Assembly (NCBI RefSeq): GCF_052857255.1
Contig: NC_135500.1
Coordinates: forward strand, 46,745,772-46,809,771
DNA: 64,000 nt
DNA from: Amblyomma americanum
Taxonomy: Eukaryota > Arthropoda > Arachnida > Ixodida > Ixodidae
Direction: 5' to 3'
Shown: in pieces, positions 57,234 through 64,000 of the stretch
Position numbering within the stretch: the first letter of the stretch is position 1
Layout of the letters: each line of letters starts with the position of its first letter
The notes under the pieces: model-generated
The model's database searches: none
What the model was told of the DNA's origin: nothing
What the model saw: only the letters and a program-made list of their open reading frames with translations
Position numbers and translations under genes: made by a program

Positions 57234-57497
57234 ATGAAATTTCTCCATGAAATTGTTGAGAAACTTGTGGCAACAACGGTGTTGCTTGATGCTGTGAACG
57301 AACTTATGCAAAAAGTTGCTTCCTCAATTGGCTGTACTGGTTCTGTGACTTCTTTTGCGTCGTCAGCAGTTTGCTCATACCGCAAGGCTATATTTGAAGC
57401 TGCTGCTAAGGAGATGTCGGATCCTTCTAATAAAAAAAGATGCTGCCACCGTATGGAAGACGTTGAAGTAACAAGCGCCAGCTGTTTGGTTTACTAG
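57234..57497 (+). CDS. unrecognised small open frame, 87 residues
   Basis: It starts MKFLHEIVEKLVATTVLLDAV and ends CLVY. It is predicted helical in its first half, with no known motif and no neighbour that supports it. It could be the 5' end of a gene, a domesticated repeat, or chance. Confidence 0.2.
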   Translation: MKFLHEIVEKLVATTVLLDAVNELMQKVASSIGCTGSVTSFASSAVCSYRKAIFEAAAKEMSDPSNKKRCCHRMEDVEVTSASCLVY

Positions 57498-57565
57498 AAT
57501 TGATATGAATGAGATTAAAGGTAGGTACACCAATGGAAATACGAATCTGACCCCGCGGATTTATA

Positions 57566-57790
57566 AGTGACCTCACAAATCAATCACCAATTGGATAAAT
57601 CAGTGACATCACCAATCCAGCACCAATTCGATAGACTAATGACGTCACCAATCAATCACCAAATGGGTTGCTATATCGATTTACTATGGGGCCACCATCG
57701 TGAATTCCTCGGACTTCACCAATCAGTCACTAGTTCGGTTGATGTATCGATTTACTATGGGGCGGCCGACATCTTGAATTCCTCGGACAC
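57566..57790 (+). repeat. 36-bp tandem repeat (3 units) and a ~70-bp direct pair
   Basis: Units starting gtgacctcac, gtgacatcac and atgacgtcac at 57567, 57603 and 57639 carry caatcac and are 36 bases apart. Then atatcgatttactatggggc (57670) and gtatcgatttactatggggc (57741) are ~71 bases apart, each followed by gaattcctcggac. Confidence 0.85.
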
Positions 57791-57799
57791 AGAAAATTT

Positions 57800-58345
57800 C
57801 ACTCCGAAGGAAGGTGGTAGCAGACCGTTAGAAACCGAGAAACGTGATGAGTAAGAGCTAACGCTCTTAAAATGTTCGTTACCACGTAGCGATGAGACGC
57901 CGGTTACAAACCTGTCTCTCATTGCTTCTTCTCAGGACGCAAAACTTTACGCGTTTGCCAGAATTTGGAATATGGTTATGTATTCCGTGATGGGCGGATC
58001 TGGGTGCACCACGTGGCTGTGTAATTTACGTCGTTCTACAACCAAATTCGTCAACACTGAAGTCTCTTGAGCAAGTAATTTTACTGCAGCCTAATACACA
58101 TATGTAGACGCTGCTGATGGATGCGACCTGCTGCCTTCTGCTACCTTCGTCCCCTAAGTTGTATATCAACAGTGATCTCTCGCTTTCAGGCAATACTGAA
58201 GAACCACCGGATAAGTTTAATTAAGGTTAAAATGTCTGTATCCGTCGTGACCAAGGCATAGCCGGGCATCCCGGTCTCTGAAGGAAAGGTTCAAGGGCGT
58301 GAACGCCTGTGAACACCTGCGTTGGGTTCGATATTTTATGTTCTT
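57800..58345. other. unannotated interval
   Basis: No repeat or domain is recognised. Confidence 0.35.
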
Positions 58346-58348
58346 TAC

Positions 58349-58629
58349 TGATCCGGCTACTGATCCTGAGTTCCCGGGTTTGAACCAGACCGCGGCGGCT
58401 GCGTTTTTATGGAGGCAAAACGCAAAGGCATCCGTGTGCTGTGCGATGTCAGTGCACGTTAAAGATACCACCCAGGTGGTCGGAATTATTCCGGAGCCCC
58501 CCCACTACGGCCCCTCTTTCTTCCTTTCTTCTTTCACTCCCTCCTTTATCCCTTCCCTTACGGCGCGGTTCAGGTGTCCGCTGGTATGTGATACATACTG
58601 CGCATTTCCTTTCCCCGAAAAAAAACGAT
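58349..58629 (+). mobile_element. long-form SINE, 5' truncated
   Basis: It starts in the head at gatccggctactgatcc with B box gggtttgaaccagacc. It continues with gtcagtgcacgttaaagat, cttacggcgcggttcaggtgtccg and catttcctttcccc, ending in an A run. The A box is lost. Confidence 0.85.
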
Positions 58630-58696
58630 TATTATTATCATTATGTTTTTCTCTTACATCTTCAATATGTGATTTTATTTCAATTCCAGTTGGTCA

Positions 58697-59480
58697 TTTT
58701 AACGCGATAGCGTTAAGGAGCTCGTGTCTCAGAAAAGCCGGTGTCGTCGGCGTCGGCAGTGAGCGAAAAATCCCTGCTCCTCCCCGTGAGCGAAAAATCC
58801 ATCCTCCTTCTCCTTGCAATGTACGTCACTGCCCCCACAGATAGCGCTCGACGGCAGCGCAAGGAAAGGAAGGGACGCCTGTCACATATTTCGGTGGACC
58901 ACCCGGAGCGCGTCGCAAGGGAAAGAAAATGAAATGAAAATTGGTTTTAAGGAAAGGAAGTGAGGCCTGTCTCACATATCTCTGTGGACTCCCGAACCAC
59001 GCCGTATAAGGAAAGGAAAATGAAATGAAAATTTATTTTAAGGAAAAGAAGTGACGCGTCTGACATATCTCTCGTTCGGGCGCAGTGAGGCCGTGCGGGC
59101 ACGCAGCAATCACGCGGGGAGCGGCGAACAACGCAGCGCACATCCAAAGCGCGTTCACCACGAAGCTTGCGGCTTGCTGCCCGTTCGTTCGGCGCGGATG
59201 CTATGCTCGCGTTCGTGGCATCGGGTTTGTCGAGAACGATGTGCCGACAAACTACGGCTGCAACATGAGTCCCGCGCGTTTCGGCAAGGCGCCTGGCAGC
59301 GCTTCTACGTGGTTTGCCGCTCCGCGCGTCCATTTCACTTACATAGCTGAGAGATTTGTCTAACGGGCAAGGCGTCGCGCCGAACGGGCGATGGCGTTCC
59401 GTGGATTCCCTGGCAGGGCTGCAACACGCTGCCGCGTTCCACTCTTAAAGGCGAAGCTTAGGCGTCCTGTAATTTTTGTT
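58697..59480 (+). repeat. palindrome-headed dispersed repeat, long copy
   Basis: ttttaacgcgatagcgttaa (58697-58716) and ggagctcgtgtctcagaaaagccgg form the start. cgtcgcgccgaacgggcgatgg, gcaacacgctgcc and actcttaaaggcgaagcttaggcgtcc form the end. Start and end match 20553-21078. Three SINE-tail fragments (about 58873-59073) lie inside, in the opposite orientation to those of the other copy. Confidence 0.75.
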
Positions 59481-59499
59481 CACAGCTTGTATTTATATG

Positions 59500-60080
59500 T
59501 AGTAAAGCCGTTACTCAACTCAGCTTTCACACTTCATGGCTGTAACCTCTGCGACTGCCGCAGCGAAACGGCCTTCACTCCTTCTTTTTGCTGTCTCCTG
59601 CATTCCTTCCCCCTTTCTCAACTTAGTTTCTCAGAGTAATGTTCAACATCAGGAGTGCTTTAAAAGGGGCATATCACCAAATCACCACATTCTGCCAACT
59701 CAGCCGTATGACATTATCACCACCACACAATACCTTGTCGCCCTTATCCAGCGCCACATGGCTCCATTACAGACGGGCTGCTTTATTTCACCCTACCGTC
59801 TCTCATGCTTTCACCCCACCTTTCCTCATTACAACACCTGTGGCTTGCCCAGATCCACATTTTCCCACTACCTTTGGGGACTTCCTTCCCCACAGGCAGT
59901 ACTCCACATCCCCAATCCTACTCATTCTTCCTGGGAGGCTGCTTTACGGACCCCTCAGCCCGCCGGCCAGAAATGGCTGGTGGATCGGGCTTTATGTGAA
60001 GCAAAAGCCCGTGGGCTACTGGACCAGTAGAGAACCACATTGGAAGATTTTTTTTCGTCCAATAAAAGTTGTTCCCATCC
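59500..60080 (+). mobile_element. LINE 3' end with terminal ORF2 segment
   Basis: The frame 59536-60030 ends SSWEAALRTPQPAGQKWLVDRALCEAKARGLLDQ and a stop at 60028, typical of an I-type ORF2 end. The aataaaag signal (60060) and a ccatccatcc tail follow. The last 200 bp match 7599-7800. Upstream of about 59880 the coding match is weak. Confidence 0.65.
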
Positions 60081-60600
60081 ATCCACAGACAGAAAGACAG
60101 AAAAACTTTATTTTGCAAGGGAGTTTTAGACCCTGCTGGGTCCCTTGGCCACTGCGCGGTCCCGCACTGCATCAAGTAGGTCATGTCGGGACATGACGTC
60201 AGCAGCCTGAGTCACCGCAGCAAGCTGCGATTTCGGGTCTGCAGACGTGAGTAGGACCTCCCAGTCCTCCCAGTTCGAGATGGTGTGGTGTCCCTGCGGC
60301 GGAGTGTCAGCAGGGTAGCCAAAAAGAATGTGGGAGAGTGTGGCGTGAGGGTCACCGCATTGGGAGCATGATGGGGATGTGCCAGAATAGTGAGATAACA
60401 GATGAGAGAATGACAGAGAGCGGGTCTGGAGGCGTCTGAAGAGGATATGTTGGGAGTGCGTAAGAGAGGGGTGTGGAGTGGGGTACGTCCGACGGTCCTA
60501 ACGGGGTATGTTAGTGAGGTCCGCAAAGGTGTGCGCCGGCTCCCCCGAGAATCCCGGATCGAGACTATGCTGAGCCCGGCAAATCAAACCTCAGGCCAAT

Positions 60601-61290
60601 TTATCGGCAGCCTCGTTTCCAGGGTTCCAGAGTGAGCCGGCATCCACTGCGCGTTAAATTTTGGATAGAGGTGTTCACCAATTGCCAGGCAGGGGTGTGA
60701 ATCCTGCCCCTGGCAGAGTTGGACAGAGCCGTTTTGGAGTCGCTGAAGATGTACTGGGCGTCCGAATGTGCAAGGCCTAGGGCGATGGTGGTCTCCTCTG
60801 CATCCACGGGCGTAGAGCCCGAGGGAAGACGGTGAGGTAGGGGGTGGGGTAGGGTTTGATTGTAGGCAACTGCTACCGCTTCATGCGCTGTGCATACGGC
60901 GTCTACCCAAACGGCATCGTGGGCTTGCCCATAATACTTATGGAAGGCATTGGCGCGAGCTAGGCGGCGAGGGATATGATATTGGGGATGGGCATTTCGA
61001 GGAAGGGGTTTCACAACGAGAGGTGTATGGATGTGTCGATGGATGGCTATAAGGCTTGACTGGTTAGCTGGTATGTTGTTGAGAGGGGAGGAGAGTATAT
61101 GGCGGCCAGTGGCGCTCGTGGCAAGTCTAAGGTACTGTGTCTGAAGGTGCGCGTCAACTAGTTCCTGAATGGTGTTATGCATGCCTAGTGCAAGGAGTTT
61201 GGCTGTGCTGGTGCTACGAGGTAGGTTTAGGGCTTCCTTAGTCCCAGGGCGGATCATGACGTGCATGCGTTCGGTTTCCGTGCGGTTCAA
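60601..61290 (-). pseudogene. I-type LINE connection and RNase H
   Basis: RPGTKEALNLPRSTSTAKLLALGM, then QAHDAVWVDAVCTAHEAVAVA (first Asp), VDAEETTIALGLAHSD (Glu), YIFSDSKTALSNSARGRI (Asp). The final His/Asp block follows a frame change and is not clear. Confidence 0.8.
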
Positions 61291-61530
61291 TTTGAGCTAT
61301 GGGGTTGCGTATAGAATGCGGCTAAGCGTAAATACATGCACTACTTTCATGTTGTCCTTTTCCTCTAAACCCTTGTTAAGGGAGGATACTCGGCGTAGAA
61401 GGTGCAACACGGATTGCGTGGAGGCCTTGAGTCTTTTAAGGGTATGTTCATTTCGTCCATAATCCTGCAAGTGGAGGCCAAGGATGCGGAGGGCGGGTAT
61501 GATGGGGACAGGGGATCCTTTTAAAGCGAT

Positions 61531-62401
61531 TTATATGGGCGAGTGAGCGCCAGATTTTGGCCTAATTAGGAAGAGCGCGGACTTAGAGGGGGAACGTTTG
61601 AGCCCGATGGATGATGCGTGAGAGGAGATGGTGTCTGCTGCTAACTGAAGAGTTTCCTCAATTTCCCCGTCAGAGCCATGAGTGGTCCACGTGGTAATAT
61701 CATCAGCGTATAGGGTATGCTTCAGGTGTGGAATTAGAGCCAGTTTGTGAGCTAGAGGGATGAGAGCAACGTTAAAGAAAAGGAGAGGAAGGACCACCCC
61801 TTGAGGGGTTCTGAGCTCTCCGAGTCTATGAGGGGGTGTTGTAATCTGATCTATGTGCAGGAGGCAGTGCGGCCCGAGAGAAAGGCGCTAGCGTAGTAGT
61901 CGGTTTTAGGGCCTAGCTGTAGAGCCTGCAGTTCCCGTAAGATGGCATCGTTCGAATTCTGTCAAATTCCTTGGTGAGATTAACTGCCAGGACAGTTTTA
62001 GTGTGGTGTGGGATGGTATCATCAAGCACGTCATGCGTAATTTGAAGTAGGGTGTCCTGCGCAGATAGATGCGCACGAAAGCCGGGAATACTGTGGGCGA
62101 AAAGGTGGTCATTTTTCATGTACGTTGTTAGCCGACCAAGAATTATGTGCTCGAAGACCTTGCCTAGACACGATGTAAGAGAAATAAGGCGGATGTTTTC
62201 TAGGGTGATAGGCTTTCGGGGTTTTGGAATAAAGATGATTATTCCATGCTTCCACGAGGAAGGGAGAGTACCTCTCTCCCAACATTCGTTAATGTAGTTG
62301 ACTAAGTCAGAGACGGAAGCATCGTCAAGATTTCGGATAGCTGCATTGGTAATTTGATCGTCTCCGGGAGCGCTTTGCTTAATTTCAATAGGGCGGCGCA
62401 A
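61531..62401 (-). pseudogene. I-type LINE reverse transcriptase
   Basis: QSAPGDDQITNAAIRNL (62370-62320), WKHGIIIFIPKPRKPITLENIRLISLTSCLGKVFEH, VPGF-like HSIPGFRAHLSAQDTLLQ and KTVLAVNLTKEFDRI (motif A with the Asp as Asn: VDLT expected). In another frame come VLPLLFFNVAL and HTLYADDITTW (61720-61690, YADD intact). A frame change lies near 61910. Confidence 0.85.
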
Positions 62402-62760
62402 AATTCTAGTTCTGTAATAAGGGCGTCAAGCTCGGGCTGGGGTGGGCCCGCATAATCGGGGTACTTGCAAGGGAGACCGGGGTGGTAAAGGTGCATTCCA
62501 CCTGCTCGAGGAATGCGTCGGTGTCCTGTTAAAGGTTGTGAGCGAGGCGGCGAATGCTAAGGCGCGTCTGGGGTTTGGATTGCGAGTGGTCTAGCATGTG
62601 CCGTAACAGGTGCGAAGCGCGGGTTGTGGAGAGATTGCCGCGGAGACGGTCACAGAACTGACCCCAGTTAGCTTTGCAAAGAGTGGCACTACAGTGTTCT
62701 ATTTGCGATTGAGTCTGGGCAAGTTTGAGTTTAACCGCCGTATTCACAAACAACCCTCCA

Positions 62761-63312
62761 CTCGAAGCTGCGCCTCCACTCCTGGGAGTGGAGGAGAGCG
62801 CTCATCCTCGGCCCGAGGAGCAGTCGCGCTTTTTGAACACACCTCGGACATTCCTCCATCGAGGAGCTGGCCGAGTAGCCCTCCTCCACTCCAGTGCTTT
62901 CGAGGAGAAGAAAGAGACTGCCGATGACGAGAGTATTGTAAATTTTTGCAACTAAAACACCACCTGTTTGGTAATATAGAAGTCATTTGTCTATTTTAGC
63001 GGTAAACTGCAAGGTAAAAACAAATAAAATGCATATTTTTTTTGTTTTCCATAAAAAACGTGTACTTTCAGAAGAAATAACCAGTTTTCTTTACCTGTCT
63101 GGCAACCACAGCAGTCGCAGCTGTCCGGCGCGGCATTTTTGTTACGGTCCCTCTTTCGTTTCTCCGCTTGCTCGCCGCGTGTTCTCGTCCGTTTGCTGTG
63201 CTCCTGACTCGCTTCTTGCAGCTTTGTTGCAGTGTCTGTGCTTGCGCGTGTTCGACTGTTTGCGTGTGCACGTGTTTTTGTGTCTGCCCTTCTTTTTCCT
63301 TTTGGTTGCACA
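62761..63312. other. upstream region of the Myb/SANT-like gene, with short palindromes
   Basis: ctccactcctgggagtggag (62774-62793) and cctcggcccgagg are perfect short palindromes. The rest has no recognised element. It could hold the promoter and 5' UTR of the next gene, but no TATA box is evident. Confidence 0.35.
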
Positions 63313-63664
63313 ATGTCCGATCTCGACATTTCGGACTTCAGCACGACACCATCGGCATCCGCTTCGGACGCAACCCAGCGCGCCAAGAAACGACCCGCCG
63401 GTCCGCGATTCATCTTCACCGTAGATGAACGCCACGTGTTTAGGAACATTATGGCGAAGTATCGCGACGTGATAGAGAACAAACGAACGGACAATACCAC
63501 TAAAAAGGCAAAGGATGAAGCCTGGTCTCAGCTTTGCGAAGGTTACAATAGCTTGGCCGGCACACGCACTGTGCGTGTAGCACAGCTACGAATACTGTGG
63601 GATAATATGAAGTCCCGGTGGAAAAAGAAGAAGTCTGAAGAAACGAGGGAAATCTTTCGGACAG
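63313..63664 (+). CDS. Myb/SANT-like DNA-binding domain protein, first coding exon (partial gene)
   Basis: I chose ATG 63313 (MSDLDISDFS) because the upstream in-frame residues are hydrophobic and unlike a nuclear protein. Residues 1-30 are Ser/Thr/Ala-rich with KKRP. From about residue 33 a three-helix domain follows: FIFTVDERHVFRNIMAKYRDV, a KKAKDEAWSQLCEGYN block and RVAQLRILWDNMKSRWKKKK. The spaced Trp residues and order resemble the MSANTD/Myb_DNA-bind_5 type, found in host proteins and in Harbinger-type transposon partners. The frame reaches EIFRTG at ACAG|GTGAGC, a strong splice donor (GT at 63665). Beyond it the frame turns AT-rich and ends at 63859, as expected of an intron. Further exons lie outside the window. 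Confidence 0.65.
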
Positions 63665-64000
63665 GTGAGCGAAACAGTTTTACATTCAAAAACTGTCCCA
63701 TACATTTTCCTGCATGTTCGCACGTTTCATCTTCTGACATCATTTTAATCCTAACAATTTGGCATTATTTATTAATGCGAAAAAATTATATGGTTACTTT
63801 CGCATCAGCAAAACGTGTCCGCGAATTCTGTCTGCACGGTTATGTCTTTCTGTGGAGATAAATATGCAAAAGTTTGAGTTAGGCAGTGCGCGAGTAGATC
63901 TTGAAGAGGGAAAAGTTTGGTTGATGAATTGTAATTAATTAATTAAATTAAAATAATGAAATAAAAACTGCTGTGTTTGAAGCAGGTTTTGTGTGACCGA
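63665..64000 (+). other. probable intron following the Myb/SANT-like exon
   Basis: It begins gtgagc and is AT-rich, including attaattaattaaattaaa near 63936. No acceptor followed by a coding match is visible before the window ends. Confidence 0.45.

Larger units (their letters stand above)
60085..62760 (-). mobile_element. I-type LINE: RT, RNase H and zinc-finger block
   Basis: On the minus strand: start region 62753-62300; RT (62400-61530); connection and RNase H (61290-60600); terminal block with CSQCGDPHATLSHILF (about 60375-60330); and a C-terminus WEDWEVLLTSADP...AVAKGPSRV ending near 60133. The 3' UTR has aataaag (60108-60102). Frame changes occur near 61910, 61310-61530 and 60600. It meets the plus-strand LINE end at 60080 tail to tail. 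Confidence 0.85.

Noticed and set aside
62987..63424. genes overlapping the Myb/SANT-like exon in other frames
   Set aside because: Several long frames on both strands overlap here; only the frame from 63313 has a recognisable domain and a splice donor.

Overview
This window looks like repeat-dense, gene-poor chromosomal DNA from an arthropod, most probably a hard tick (Ixodidae). The main reason is the many copies of a tRNA-headed SINE whose head (tggctcagtgg... box A, ggttcgaac box B) and body (cagtgcacgttaaag) match the Ruka-type SINEs known from ixodid ticks. Other support comes from the mixture of CR1/Jockey-, RTE- and I-type LINEs, Ty3/Gypsy elements with tick-like gag, Penelope-like elements (PLEs), a Helentron-type rolling-circle element and very long GATA microsatellites. 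There is no operon structure, no bacterial gene and no rRNA or tRNA gene. All family names here come from reading motifs by eye; no search was run.

Layout. 1-3755: minus-strand LINE with RT, AP endonuclease and an SGNH-type ORF1 split by a SINE. 3789-7800: SINE fragment, a Gypsy LTR with gag and protease only, a PLE 3' part with a GIY-YIG domain, and a LINE 3' end. 9180-16900: CR1/Jockey LINE, SINEs, an I-type LINE and a second copy of the CR1 3' end. 16960-25400: mostly unrecognised sequence with several short non-autonomous repeats and SINEs. 25410-31260: RTE-type LINE with a patchwork internal duplication, 1.1 kb of GATA/GATG/GACA microsatellite, and a decayed RT fragment. 32445-36240: another RTE LINE (minus) broken by a head-to-head pair of PLE copies, then an I-type LINE. 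36240-40315: little that can be recognised. 40316-45290: a PLE 3' end, then a minus-strand Helentron (PIF1 helicase followed by AP endonuclease) interrupted by a CR1-type LINE. 46405-53575: a nearly complete I-type LINE followed by a Gypsy gag-pol remnant with a 250-bp tandem duplication. 54405-62760: Gypsy integrase remnant, SINEs, short repeats, tandem repeats, a LINE 3' end and a long I-type LINE on the minus strand. 62960-63664: the one plausible host-like coding exon, a Myb/SANT-like DNA-binding domain ending at a good splice donor.

Almost every coding stretch is a broken transposable element with frameshifts or stops; I annotate these as pseudogenes or mobile elements. The observations most worth following are (i) PLE 3' ends carrying a hammerhead-ribozyme-like core with matching stems, including one family that changes both sides of stem I, (ii) the palindromic PLE pair, (iii) the Helentron with fused-order helicase and endonuclease, and (iv) a set of rearrangement junctions in the RTE LINE that each share three bases.
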